From positions 48,693 to 112,692 of the forward strand of contig SVGC01000010.1 of NCBI GenBank assembly GCA_015056495.1: a stretch of 64,000 bases of DNA, written 5' to 3'. The position numbers and the translations under genes were made by a program. Source of the stretch: Butyrivibrio sp. (GTDB taxonomy: Bacteria > Bacillota > Clostridia > Lachnospirales > Lachnospiraceae). The notes under the pieces were generated by a model. It saw nothing but the letters and a program-made list of their open reading frames with translations. It was not told where the DNA came from and searched no databases. Below, in pieces: positions 26,141-35,790 of this stretch; position 1 is the stretch's first letter, and each line of letters opens with the position of its first letter.

Positions 26141-27064
26141 ATGGCACAGAGAAGTATTACTAAAACAATCAAGCGTGACAGTCATGGCGTAAAAATGAGC
26201 CTTGGATACCGCATTACTGACGTGATCATATATACACTGATGGGCGTTGTTGGTGCAATTACACTTCTTCCATTCTTGTATGTTATAGCTGGTTCTTTTG
26301 CAACAGATAAGGAACTTACTGAAAGAGCATTCTTCATAATTCCTCATGTATGGTCATTAAACGCATATAAATATGCAGTTAATGAAGGCAATATCCTGAT
26401 GGGATTATGGAACTCAATTAAACTTACAGTTCTTGGTACTATTGTTAATATGGCACTTTCTGCATCATTTGCTTATCCGCTTTCTAAAAAGCATTTCAGA
26501 GGCAGAAACTTCTTCCTGAACATGGTTATCGTAACAATGCTGTTTTCAGGTGGTCTGATCCCTACATTCATGGTGATCAAAGCTTATGGTTTGTATGATT
26601 CATATTGGGCACTGATCCTTATGGGAGCTATCAGCCCATTTAATATGATCATTATCAAGAACTTTTTCCAGGAGCTTCCTGCAGAGCTTGAAGAAGCTGC
26701 ACTGATGGATGGTGCCAGTGAGATCAAAATATTCTTACAGATCGTACTTCCATTATCAAAGCCGGTTCTTGCTTCTATAGCACTTTTCTATGGTGTAGGC
26801 CACTGGAATGATTACTTTAGTGCTATGATTTATTTGCAGACACCTACAAAGTATACTATCCAGATCATGCTGCGTAACATTATCCTTAAAGCCAGCACGA
26901 TTTCAGATCTTGTACTTGATTACTACGATTCAAACGGTGTTCCACCAGATAAGGCTGTTAAGATGGCTACAACAGTTATTGCTACAGTACCTATCCTTGT
27001 GGTTTATCCTTTTGTACAGAAGTACTTTACAAAGGGTGTTATGGTTGGTGCAGTTAAAGGTTGA
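26141..27064 (+). CDS. ABC sugar transporter permease, LplC/YtcP-like (CUT1)
   Basis: This 307-residue partner permease has six predicted membrane helices and the motif EEAALMDGASEIKIFLQI near residue 185. The first helix begins near residue 27 (VIIYTLMGVVGAITLLPFLY). The ribosome site is AAGGAGGATGG. It forms the transmembrane channel with the preceding permease and receives sugar from the downstream binding protein. The order lplB-lplC-lplA differs from Bacillus, where lplA is first. Confidence 0.92.
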   Translation: MAQRSITKTIKRDSHGVKMSLGYRITDVIIYTLMGVVGAITLLPFLYVIAGSFATDKELTERAFFIIPHVWSLNAYKYAVNEGNILMGLWNSIKLTVLGTIVNMALSASFAYPLSKKHFRGRNFFLNMVIVTMLFSGGLIPTFMVIKAYGLYDSYWALILMGAISPFNMIIIKNFFQELPAELEEAALMDGASEIKIFLQIVLPLSKPVLASIALFYGVGHWNDYFSAMIYLQTPTKYTIQIMLRNIILKASTISDLVLDYYDSNGVPPDKAVKMATTVIATVPILVVYPFVQKYFTKGVMVGAVKG

Positions 27065-27156
27065 TTTTATATTTAAAAAACAAAAGAGATGTTCCTTTCG
27101 AAATGGGAGGTTCATATATAATTGAAAAAGGTTTTTTCAAAAAGGAGGGTAACAAA

Positions 27157-28782
27157 ATGAAGTTACAAAAATTAAAAAGGTTTGCTGCAGCATCTCTTTG
27201 CGCAGTAATGGTAGTTGGCTCAATGTCAGCTTGCTCATCTTCTGAGACATCAACAACAACAGATGGCGCTCAGACAGAGACAGAAACAGCTACTCAGACA
27301 ACAAGTTCTACTGATACAGCAGAGAGCACAGAGACTACAACACTTTCACCAGATGAATATCCAGAAGTTACATTCATGGCTATCGACTTTAACGCAGGTC
27401 TTTCAAACTCAGGTGAGAAGGGTGAAGAGACTCTTCAGATGATCAAAGATTATACTCAGACAAATCTTCAGATCCAGTGGGTACAGAACGATGTACTTGA
27501 AGAGAAGGCTACACTTGCTCTTGCTGATCCTAAGACAATGCCTATGATCATGACATTTGGTGGTTCTGTAACAGGTACAGTTGTAAGTGCTGCAAGACAG
27601 GGAGCTTTCGTTGATCTTACTCCTTACCTTTCAGATTCAACTAAATATCCTAACCTTTCACAGCAGAATGCTGACGTTGCTAAGTCTCTTACAGTAGATG
27701 GCAAGCAGATCGGTGTATATCGTGCTCGTGTAATTGGTCGTTATGGTCTTTCATACAGAGCTGACTGGGCTGAAAAGCTTGGACTTGGTGTTCCTGAAAC
27801 AGTTGATGATGTTTACAATATGCTGTATGCATTCACATATGATGATCCAGATGGAAATGGTGTAGATGACACAATCGGTATGGAAATGACATCTTACACA
27901 GGCGTATTCGATATCATCCAGACATGGTTTGGTGTTGGTAACGGATGGGCTGAGGTTGATGGTAATCTTGTTCCTGTATTTGAACAGGAAGAGTACCTTG
28001 AAGCTCTTAACTGGATCAAGAAGTGCTATGATGAAGGCCTTATGCCTTCTGACTGGGCTACACGTCCTACAGACTCATGGAGTAACGGATGTAAGAACGG
28101 TGAAAACGGTGTTTACATCGACGTTCTTGATGGCGGACGTAGAGTATGGGATTACTTTGTAACAAATGAAGTTCCTTCAGTAGTTAACCCAGATGAATAT
28201 GCTTCTATGAACCTTGTAGGAACAATCAATGGCAAGACTCTTGCTACATCTGGTTACAACGGATTCTTCACATTATCAGCTTCTACATGTGATACAGAAG
28301 AGAAGATCGAAGCAGCTCTTTCATTCCTTGATAAGATGAATGATGAAGAAATGCTCGTACTTTGCGACAATGGTATCGAAGGCTACAACTACACACTTGA
28401 TGAGAACGGATACATTGTAAAGGTTGAGGATTCAGATAACCTTAAGGCAAACTATCAGGGATTAAACCAGCTTGTAGCTTATATCCCTTCAACAGAAGCT
28501 TCTACAACAGCTGAGAAGACAGAGCGTCAGATCCTTGAAGCTCAGGTTAAGGAAGAAAATGAGCAGTATGCTGTATTTAACCCAGCTCTTCCATACCTTG
28601 TAAACTCAGAAACATACTCATCAGATGGTGCTAACCTTGAGCAGATCATCACATCAGCTCGTACACAGTATATCTGTGGTGAGATTGATGAAGCTGGACT
28701 TCGTGCAGCTTGGCAGTCAGCTCTTGACCAGGGATATCAGAAGATCATTGATGAAGTAAATGAGCAGTACCATGCACAGTAA
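27157..28782 (+). CDS. Sugar-binding lipoprotein, LplA/YtcQ-like
   Basis: This 541-residue extracellular solute-binding protein has a basic N-terminus, a hydrophobic helix and a lipobox ending at Cys26 (GSMSAC), then a Ser/Thr/Glu-rich spacer (about 27-65) and the two-lobed binding domain. It would sit outside the membrane and hand substrate to the two permeases. The true start is ATG 27157 after AAAGGAGGG, not the longer open frame from 27061. Codon choice is strongly biased like that of rpsB and tsf, so high expression is expected. A TTGAAAAA/TTTTTCAA hairpin (27122-27140) precedes the ribosome site. Confidence 0.93.
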   Translation: MKLQKLKRFAAASLCAVMVVGSMSACSSSETSTTTDGAQTETETATQTTSSTDTAESTETTTLSPDEYPEVTFMAIDFNAGLSNSGEKGEETLQMIKDYTQTNLQIQWVQNDVLEEKATLALADPKTMPMIMTFGGSVTGTVVSAARQGAFVDLTPYLSDSTKYPNLSQQNADVAKSLTVDGKQIGVYRARVIGRYGLSYRADWAEKLGLGVPETVDDVYNMLYAFTYDDPDGNGVDDTIGMEMTSYTGVFDIIQTWFGVGNGWAEVDGNLVPVFEQEEYLEALNWIKKCYDEGLMPSDWATRPTDSWSNGCKNGENGVYIDVLDGGRRVWDYFVTNEVPSVVNPDEYASMNLVGTINGKTLATSGYNGFFTLSASTCDTEEKIEAALSFLDKMNDEEMLVLCDNGIEGYNYTLDENGYIVKVEDSDNLKANYQGLNQLVAYIPSTEASTTAEKTERQILEAQVKEENEQYAVFNPALPYLVNSETYSSDGANLEQIITSARTQYICGEIDEAGLRAAWQSALDQGYQKIIDEVNEQYHAQ

Positions 28783-28800
28783 TTAAAGTGATTTAATTGG

Positions 28801-28830
28801 AAAAAGGCATTGCTTCGGCAGTGCCTTTTT
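28801..28830 (+). terminator. Terminator with TTCG tetraloop after the binding protein
   Basis: A 13-bp stem (28801-28813 with 28818-28830, one G-U pair) closes on a TTCG loop and ends in five T. It should lower transcription into the lyase and esterase genes relative to the binding-protein gene. Confidence 0.92.
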
Positions 28831-28878
28831 CATATTAAGAATGAAGTGCAAAATAAAGTTATGATAAGAGGGAAATTT

Positions 28879-31479
28879 ATGAACGGCTCAAATACTATAA
28901 GTCTCTACAGAATGGATGGTAGAGCAGAGACAGGAATGGCAACATTTGGAAGTTATTGGGGAAAAGGACTGGTAGATGCAAAAGGCGCATGCTTTGACCT
29001 GTCAGGTAAAGCTGGCAATGTACCTGTTCAGTCAAGGATAACAGCTTATTGGCCTGATGGAAGTGTAAAGTGGGCTTGCCACGTGGCTGATAGTTCTTTA
29101 CTTGGAAAAGAGTGCACTTTAACAGCAGTAGATAATGATGGTGCAGTAAAAAGCACTGATGATAAGGATATTGAAATTGTTGAAAATGAAGATAACATCA
29201 AAATTATATTAGATAATGGCGAGATCACTATAAATAAAAAGGGCCAAAATCTGGCTGAAAATTATATCAGGGATGGACATAAGGTCATAAATAAGATCTG
29301 GTCTGAGCTTGTATTGCAGCACCGTGATGGTGGAGAGGACTCTGACCTTGAGATGCTCCAGAATGAGAGATTTCTTGGGCAGGTCACCAAGGCCACTGTA
29401 AAAGAGTGCGGCAGCATCAGATCCGTTGTAAAGATCGAAGGTATCCATAAGAGTACTCAGTCTTCAAAAGAAAACATTCCTTTTGTCATTTATATGGAGA
29501 TATTTAACAGATCATCAGAACTGAGATTTTCATATACATTTTTATGGGATGCTGATGAAAATAAAGATTACCTGAAGGCTATAGGTGTCAGATGTGAAAG
29601 TGATATAGCCGGAGAGCAGTACAACAGACATATCAAGATCAAAACTGATAATGGCTATTTTCATGAAGCTATGGCTGAGCTTTTGTCCTGGAGACCAAGA
29701 GTGCCCAAGGAAACTTATCATGCTCAGATAAGCGGACAGGTGCTGACATTGGTTGAAGGTCAGGATGACGATGCTATTAAGGCCTCAAAAGAGATGCCTA
29801 TCTGGGGACAGTACAGTCTCTGGCAGGATAGCAGTTCTCATTTTGTTATCAGGAAAAAAATAAGTAATGACAACTGCTGCTATATTGAAGGCCTCCATGG
29901 CAACAGAGCTCCGGGTGTTGCAGCCTGTGGCGGAGTAAATGGTTCTATAGCCATTGCTGTAAAGGATTTCTGGCAGAAATACCCTTCAAGTATAAGTTTT
30001 AAAGGTATTGATCAGGACAAGATGATATCTTCCGTATGGCTTTGGTCTCCTGAGTCTGAGCCTATGGATTTTAGACATTATACTACAACCGGTTATTCTC
30101 AGACCTACTATGAAGGCTTTGATGAATTTGGGGCATCTCCATATGGAATAGCCAATACCAGCGAGTTTGTGATAAAGCCATATCAGGAAATGATCCCTGT
30201 GGATGAAGAGTTGGATAAGCTTTTGTTGGAGACATCTCTTAGAGCAGTCTATGTGGCTACACCTGAATATTATCATGCCAATAAAGCTTTTGGATATTGG
30301 AGCCTTCCTGCAAGAGATACAGCTAAGCAGAGGCAGATAGAAGATTATCTTGATAAGCAGGTAAGCTTTTATCTGAATGAAATAGAAGTAAGAAACTGGT
30401 ATGGTATGTTCAACTATGGTGATGTAATGCATACCTACGACAAGGAACGTCACAGCTGGCGCTATGATATGGGCGGATATGCATGGCAAAATACTGAACT
30501 GGTGCCTACACTGTGGCTGTGGTATTTCTTCCTGCGTTCAGGTAGACAAGATGTATTTAATCTTGCCAGTGAGATGTCAAGACACTGCTCAGAAGTAGAT
30601 ACTTACCATTTTGGACCATTGAAGGGTCTTGGATCCAGACATAATGTAAGACACTGGGGATGTCCTTGCAAGGAAGCCCGTATAGCTATGGCAGGCCACC
30701 ACAGATTTTTATATTACCTGACAGGTGACTACAGATTGGAAGATGTATTTGAGGATGTTAAGGATGCTGATTATTCAACAGTCAACATGGATCCTCTCAG
30801 ATTCTTTTTCGACAAGGACAAGATGGTTTATCCTACCCATGCAAGATCTGGACCTGACTGGTCAAGCTTCTGCTCTAACTGGATGACAGAGTGGGAGAGA
30901 AAAAATGATACAGCTTATCTGGATAAGATAAAGGTAGGTATTGAAGATCTGAAAGCAACTCCAATGAAGCTTGTATCCGGATCTGATTTTGAATATGATC
31001 CTGAGAGCTCACATTTAAGATATATTGGCGATAGAGCAACAGGCGGCATTCATCTTCAGATATGTCAGGGTGCAGAACAGACCTGGCTTGAGCTTACAGA
31101 CCTTTTAGATGATGAAGAGTGGAACAAGATGCTGGCTGATTTCGGGTGCTTTTATCCGCTGCCTCATGAGGAGCAGTTCAGACTGACAGATGGAAGGATA
31201 CAGCAGAGAGAGTTTACATTCCCATTTATGGCATCAGGAGTTATAGCTTATGGTGCTTATTATTACAAGGATCATGACTTGGGCAAAAAAGTCTGGGAGA
31301 TACTTGAAGGATGTATGAAGAAGGAATTTGGCTCAGATGAGCTGGAAATCCTGGATATTTCAAATGCAGGTAACCAGAAGGTCCTTCATGAAATGCCTGG
31401 AATATCCACCAATGTATGTGCACAGTGGAGTCTCAACACTATCGTTGCACTTGAATTTGTTAGAGAGGATTTGGGTTAA
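28879..31479 (+). CDS. YetA/PL26-like exo-rhamnogalacturonan lyase
   Basis: This protein of about 866 residues has no signal peptide. The N-terminal domain contains FWPDGSVKW-type sequence (AYWPDGSVKWACHVAD near residue 58), characteristic of the RIFT-barrel start of YetA and the exo-rhamnogalacturonan lyase family PL26. A long helical catalytic-type domain follows (from about 400), with RGDVMH-like (YGDVMHTYDKERHSWRYD) and HNVRHWGCPCKEARIAM segments. ATG 28879 is chosen because AGAGGG precedes it; the frame is open upstream to 28810. Bacillus has yetA beside lplABCD, the same partnership as here. It is probably cytoplasmic and acts on imported oligosaccharides. Activity is inferred from family resemblance. 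Confidence 0.75.
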   Translation: MNGSNTISLYRMDGRAETGMATFGSYWGKGLVDAKGACFDLSGKAGNVPVQSRITAYWPDGSVKWACHVADSSLLGKECTLTAVDNDGAVKSTDDKDIEIVENEDNIKIILDNGEITINKKGQNLAENYIRDGHKVINKIWSELVLQHRDGGEDSDLEMLQNERFLGQVTKATVKECGSIRSVVKIEGIHKSTQSSKENIPFVIYMEIFNRSSELRFSYTFLWDADENKDYLKAIGVRCESDIAGEQYNRHIKIKTDNGYFHEAMAELLSWRPRVPKETYHAQISGQVLTLVEGQDDDAIKASKEMPIWGQYSLWQDSSSHFVIRKKISNDNCCYIEGLHGNRAPGVAACGGVNGSIAIAVKDFWQKYPSSISFKGIDQDKMISSVWLWSPESEPMDFRHYTTTGYSQTYYEGFDEFGASPYGIANTSEFVIKPYQEMIPVDEELDKLLLETSLRAVYVATPEYYHANKAFGYWSLPARDTAKQRQIEDYLDKQVSFYLNEIEVRNWYGMFNYGDVMHTYDKERHSWRYDMGGYAWQNTELVPTLWLWYFFLRSGRQDVFNLASEMSRHCSEVDTYHFGPLKGLGSRHNVRHWGCPCKEARIAMAGHHRFLYYLTGDYRLEDVFEDVKDADYSTVNMDPLRFFFDKDKMVYPTHARSGPDWSSFCSNWMTEWERKNDTAYLDKIKVGIEDLKATPMKLVSGSDFEYDPESSHLRYIGDRATGGIHLQICQGAEQTWLELTDLLDDEEWNKMLADFGCFYPLPHEEQFRLTDGRIQQREFTFPFMASGVIAYGAYYYKDHDLGKKVWEILEGCMKKEFGSDELEILDISNAGNQKVLHEMPGISTNVCAQWSLNTIVALEFVREDLG

Positions 31480-31484
31480 TATAA

Positions 31485-32222
31485 GTGAGTACAGATAAGA
31501 AATCAATTTTTTTAATAGGCGATTCTACTGTTCAGAGTTATAGTCTGCAAAAGGAGCCCCAGGCTGGCTGGGGACAGCTCCTTATGCGGCATATAAGCGG
31601 TAATAAAGGCTATGAGCAGGAACATCCTGAGAACACAGAGTTTGAACAGGTTGTCCGTTATGAAAATGATGAGATCATCATTGATAACAGGGCTATGGCA
31701 GGCCGTTCTGCCAAAAGTTATTACAACGAAGGCAGGATACAGGATGCGCTGAAGGCCATGAACAGAGGAGACGTGATGCTGATCCAGTTTGCACACAATG
31801 ATGCCAATAAGAGTAAGCCTGAGAGATATCTTACAACTGATGAATATAAACAGATGCTCCTTGAGCAGTACCTTCAGCCTGCAAGAGACAAGGGCGTCAG
31901 GCCAGTGCTTGTATCTGCCATTGCCATGAGAGATTTTGATGATGATGGTAATTGCAGGATAAGCTTTCCTGAGTACAGACAGGCTATGATAGAGCTGGCT
32001 CAGGCTGAAAGTATTGATTTTATTGACCTTGGGAAACTGACCGCTGATTACAATACCATGATCGGCCCTGAGGCTTGTAAAAGCGTTTATCTATGGCTTC
32101 CTCCAAAAGCATTTGAGTCTTTTGCTGATGGAAGCTGTGATGATGCTCACCTTCAGTATAATGGTGCTTTTGCTTATGCAGGACTGGTTTTCAGAGAGCT
32201 GAAGCGTTTGGGCGTTATTTAA
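31485..32222 (+). CDS. Rhamnogalacturonan acetylesterase-like SGNH hydrolase (YesT-like)
   Basis: This 245-residue protein has the SGNH blocks: catalytic Ser in FLIGDSTVQSY, Gly in NRAMAGRSAKSY, Asn in QFAHNDANKS, and Asp/His in CDDAHLQYNGA near residue 225. It most resembles CE12 rhamnogalacturonan acetylesterases (Bacillus YesT/RhgT), which remove acetyl groups from galacturonate. There is no signal peptide. The start is GTG 31485, five bases after the stop of the previous gene, with only a weak ribosome site, so translation is probably coupled. Confidence 0.86.
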   Translation: MSTDKKSIFLIGDSTVQSYSLQKEPQAGWGQLLMRHISGNKGYEQEHPENTEFEQVVRYENDEIIIDNRAMAGRSAKSYYNEGRIQDALKAMNRGDVMLIQFAHNDANKSKPERYLTTDEYKQMLLEQYLQPARDKGVRPVLVSAIAMRDFDDDGNCRISFPEYRQAMIELAQAESIDFIDLGKLTADYNTMIGPEACKSVYLWLPPKAFESFADGSCDDAHLQYNGAFAYAGLVFRELKRLGVI

Positions 32223-32260
32223 ATATAATAAACCTTTTATCACTAAAACATATTGCTTCA

Positions 32261-32269
32261 TGTTATACT
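32261..32269 (+). promoter_or_regulatory. Extended -10 promoter candidate before the PL11 gene
   Basis: TG at 32261-32262 precedes TATACT at 32264-32269, an extended -10 element. There is no good -35. It would start transcription about 35 bp ahead of the PL11 lyase gene in the 89-bp gap. Confidence 0.35.
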
Positions 32270-32311
32270 TAAATATAGCCTATTTGTAATTCATAAGATT
32301 AAGGAGCGCGT

Positions 32312-34828
32312 ATGAAGTCACAACTTATTTTAACCTTGGATGATATAGAAGAAGGAGCTGTCTATTTTCACTGGGACAACGTGCCAGGGGCATCTTTTTA
32401 CGAGATATCCTATAAGGACAGTGCCAGAAAGAGCGTAAGATACAAGATACTGGACATTACCAGAGAAAGATTTTACTGCTTGAAAAAGGCTACAAATAGA
32501 GAATACTACGTAAGAGTAAGAGCATATGGCGCTAAAAAGGACAATGAGCGTCTTCTTATTGCAGAGGGAACTGAAACTACACCTTTATATTATTTTCCAA
32601 AGGTGCAGAAGGAAGATCTTAACAGGGGACTTATTGCTGTAAAGACTGAGAATGGTATATTCCTTGCCTGGAGATTCTTTAAGAGAGAGGCTGCAGGTTA
32701 TTCAGCTACAGGACTTACAGGTATTGATTTCAGAGTTTACAGAAACGATAAAGAGATTGCTGTCGTAACAGATAGCTGCAATTATCTTGATAAAGATGGT
32801 ACTGATAAGGATGTTTATTCCGTTGAGCCTGTTAAGGTCGGTAATGATGGCGTAGCTGAGCCTGTTTCAGGAAGCAGACGCGCTGACAGCAGATGTGAAA
32901 ACGTATCAGTATGGAAATCCGGAAAGAATTATCTGGAGATAGAATTAAGCAGACCTGAAGGCGGTGAAACTCCTGCAGGAGAGCATTTTGAGTACAGAAT
33001 AAATGATATGAGCGTTGGTGATGTAGATGGTGATGGTGACTATGAATACATTGTCAAATGGGATCCTACCAACTCTCAGGATGTAAGTATCAAGGGCTAC
33101 ACAGGAAGATGTATCCTTGATTGCTACAAGATAGATGGACGACTGATGTGGCGTCTTGATATGGGACCAAATATCAGAGCTGGAGCACATTATACCCAGT
33201 TCATGGTTTATGATTTTGATGGTGACGGCAAGGCAGAGATGGCAGTTAAGACTGCTCCCGGTACTATAATGACCAAGTTCAATGAGGATGGAAGCATTGC
33301 AAGTAAATCCTATATAACTATGAGTCAGATAGATAAGGCTGCCGGATTTTCCAATGAAGACAATTATGTATGCTCCGCACAGGACTATTATGATCACATG
33401 GTTGATCTGTTTATGAAGTGGGGAGAGCATCCTGAGGTTATGGCCGGACACTGGCCTGATACACTTGAGGAGTGCTTTGGAATTGAGAAAAAGTATCCAT
33501 ATCCTCTTAGCAAAGCTGATGCGGCTGAGCTTGTTGACTACTTTATGGATGTATATGCACCTGGAAGAAGTGCCAAAAACGAGCTCAGGAAATTCGAGGG
33601 CTTTATTTATGATGGACCTGAATACCTTACAATGTTTGCAGGTGATGGAACAGAACTTGAAACTATAGACTATCCATTCCCTAGACAGGATGACGGTCTT
33701 ATGTGGGGAGATTACGCTCTTCCAAGGATAGAGCCTTGTAACAGAGTGGACAGATTCCTTGCAGGCGTTGCTTATCTTGATGGGATCCATCCTTCACTTA
33801 TTATGTGCAGAGGTTATTATACAAGAAGTACAATTGCTGCATATGACTTTAAAGAAGGTCACTTTGTCGAGAGATTTATGGTTGATTCAGGTCATGTACC
33901 TATGTCCAATCCATTTAATGACAATCCACATGACAGAGAGGGATCAGACAAGGAATATGGTTCTCTTTCAGGTCAGGGTGACCATAGCTTGTCTATTGCT
34001 GATGTTGACGACGATGGTTTCCAGGAAATCATATATGGAGCGGCTTGTATTGATCACGATGGAAGACTAAAATATAGTAGTTATGATTATCTTCCAAGTG
34101 GTAAGAGAGCAAAGCTTGGTCATGGAGATTCCATGCATGTAGCCAAGATCGATCCTGATCAGCCCGGACTTCAGATATTCAATGTATTTGAGGGAGCCAA
34201 GGCTGCACCTTATGGATATGCTCTAAGAGATGCTGAGACAGGTACAGTCAGACACAGGTTTACAGAAGATGGCGAGGATCTTGGACCATTTGGTTTCTAT
34301 GCTGAGAAAGACCTTGGCAGATGTATGATAGGTGATATCGATCCTAATACCAAAGGATTGCAGGTATGGGTCAATGATGTTTATTCCTGCGATGGTATGG
34401 AACTTCCTCTTGAAGCTCCATCTACCAATCAGGCCATCAGATGGGCAGCAGACCTTTCTACACAGGTTCTGGACAGATCTGATTATTTAAATGGGGAGCA
34501 TAGAGGCGTAGTAAATGATATTACTCACGGGGTGATGCTTGATCCTGAAGATACATTATGCAATAACGGTACCAAGGGAAATGCCTGCCTTGTAGCCAGC
34601 GTATTTGGCGATTTCAGAGAAGATCTCATACTTCGAAGAAAAGATGATAAGGCCATAAGGATCTATACTAATACTGAGCTTACAAATCATAAATTGTACA
34701 CTCCTATGGATGATATCATGTATAGAGTAGGCATTGCATGGCAGAATACATGCTATAATCAGACATGTTACACAAGCTATTATTATGCTTCAGATATGAG
34801 TTTTAAAGATATACCACTTGTAGATTGA
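32312..34828 (+). CDS. Rhamnogalacturonan lyase, PL11 family (YesX-like)
   Basis: This 838-residue enzyme would cleave the rhamnose-galacturonate backbone of rhamnogalacturonan I by beta-elimination. Residues 1-90 form a fibronectin III-like domain. The rest is the PL11 eight-bladed propeller with calcium-binding loops (GDVDGDGDYEYIVKWDP near 235, DFDGDGKAEMAVKTAPG near 305, DVDDDGFQEIIYGA near 565). There is no signal peptide, as in the cytoplasmic Bacillus YesX and unlike secreted YesW. GGAGCG precedes the start. The next gene starts 24 bp after its stop. Confidence 0.92.
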   Translation: MKSQLILTLDDIEEGAVYFHWDNVPGASFYEISYKDSARKSVRYKILDITRERFYCLKKATNREYYVRVRAYGAKKDNERLLIAEGTETTPLYYFPKVQKEDLNRGLIAVKTENGIFLAWRFFKREAAGYSATGLTGIDFRVYRNDKEIAVVTDSCNYLDKDGTDKDVYSVEPVKVGNDGVAEPVSGSRRADSRCENVSVWKSGKNYLEIELSRPEGGETPAGEHFEYRINDMSVGDVDGDGDYEYIVKWDPTNSQDVSIKGYTGRCILDCYKIDGRLMWRLDMGPNIRAGAHYTQFMVYDFDGDGKAEMAVKTAPGTIMTKFNEDGSIASKSYITMSQIDKAAGFSNEDNYVCSAQDYYDHMVDLFMKWGEHPEVMAGHWPDTLEECFGIEKKYPYPLSKADAAELVDYFMDVYAPGRSAKNELRKFEGFIYDGPEYLTMFAGDGTELETIDYPFPRQDDGLMWGDYALPRIEPCNRVDRFLAGVAYLDGIHPSLIMCRGYYTRSTIAAYDFKEGHFVERFMVDSGHVPMSNPFNDNPHDREGSDKEYGSLSGQGDHSLSIADVDDDGFQEIIYGAACIDHDGRLKYSSYDYLPSGKRAKLGHGDSMHVAKIDPDQPGLQIFNVFEGAKAAPYGYALRDAETGTVRHRFTEDGEDLGPFGFYAEKDLGRCMIGDIDPNTKGLQVWVNDVYSCDGMELPLEAPSTNQAIRWAADLSTQVLDRSDYLNGEHRGVVNDITHGVMLDPEDTLCNNGTKGNACLVASVFGDFREDLILRRKDDKAIRIYTNTELTNHKLYTPMDDIMYRVGIAWQNTCYNQTCYTSYYYASDMSFKDIPLVD

Positions 34829-34852
34829 AAATAGATTTTGGAGGAGAAAAAA

Positions 34853-35689
34853 ATGGTTGACGCAAGTAAGACTAGAGAAGTAAATGGGAGAAAAATGCCG
34901 GTTATATATACCTGTTTTCCAGAAGGAAAGCATAAAGTACTGACATGCAGCTATGATGATGGCAAGCTTGAAGACAGACAGTTGGTTGCCATGTTCAATG
35001 AGTATGGACTTAAAGGAACATTTAATGTCAATTCAGGACTTATCGACGATGAGAGGATCCCTCTTTCAGAGTATAAGGAATTATACAAGGGACATGAGGT
35101 AGCATGCCATACAGCACTTCATCCAACTATTGCCAGATGTGCTAGCGAACACATTGTTCAGGAGATTATCGAAGATCGTAGAACACTTGAAAAAACTCTT
35201 GGCTACACAGTAAGAGGTCTTGCATATCCTAATGGTTCAGTTGATGATAGGATCGTGGATTTGTTACCAGCATGTGGTATCAGACATGCAAGAACAGTTA
35301 ACAGTACAGCAGGTTTTGGAATGCCTGATAATTTCCTTCGTTGGAATCCTACATGCCATCATAATCACGACCTGCTTGGCCTTGGTGCAACATTCAAGGA
35401 TATGCACAAGACGCAGTATCTCTACATGATGTATGTATGGGGACACAGCTATGAATTCAGCAGAGACAATAACTGGGATAAGATGGAAGAATTCTGCAAA
35501 ATGATCGGCGGTCAGGAAGATATCTGGTATGCAACTAATATTGAGATCGTTGATTATATGGAAGCTGCATCAAGAATGCAGTTCGCTGCCAGCGGTGAGT
35601 TTGTATTTAATCCAAGTGCACAGACAGTATGGCTTGAGGTCGATAAGAAAAAAGTATCATGTCCTGGCGGTCAGATAACAGAGTTGTAA
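34853..35689 (+). CDS. Polysaccharide deacetylase-like protein (NodB fold)
   Basis: This 278-residue protein has a NodB-type domain: the metal-binding Asp pair in TCSYDDGKLE, His residues in ACHTALHPT and the LAYPNGSVDDRI motif. There is no signal peptide or membrane segment, so a cell-wall target is less likely than an intracellular sugar. Its place after the PL11 lyase suggests action on acetylated oligosaccharides, but the substrate is not shown. ATG 34853 follows a strong TTGGAGGAG; TTG 34838 is inside that ribosome site and is rejected. Confidence 0.85.
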   Translation: MVDASKTREVNGRKMPVIYTCFPEGKHKVLTCSYDDGKLEDRQLVAMFNEYGLKGTFNVNSGLIDDERIPLSEYKELYKGHEVACHTALHPTIARCASEHIVQEIIEDRRTLEKTLGYTVRGLAYPNGSVDDRIVDLLPACGIRHARTVNSTAGFGMPDNFLRWNPTCHHNHDLLGLGATFKDMHKTQYLYMMYVWGHSYEFSRDNNWDKMEEFCKMIGGQEDIWYATNIEIVDYMEAASRMQFAASGEFVFNPSAQTVWLEVDKKKVSCPGGQITEL

Positions 35690-35790
35690 AAAATCCATTT
35701 TTGATATAAAATATAATTGTTAAGCCGTTCATTAAGATATATGATTTCGCATATCTATATCTTCAAACATTTTTTTACAAGGAGATTAGC

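Noticed and set aside
32945..33790. 281-codon minus-strand open frame inside the PL11 gene
   Set aside because: It lies fully inside a well-supported lyase gene and has no recognisable domain; it is a codon-bias shadow.
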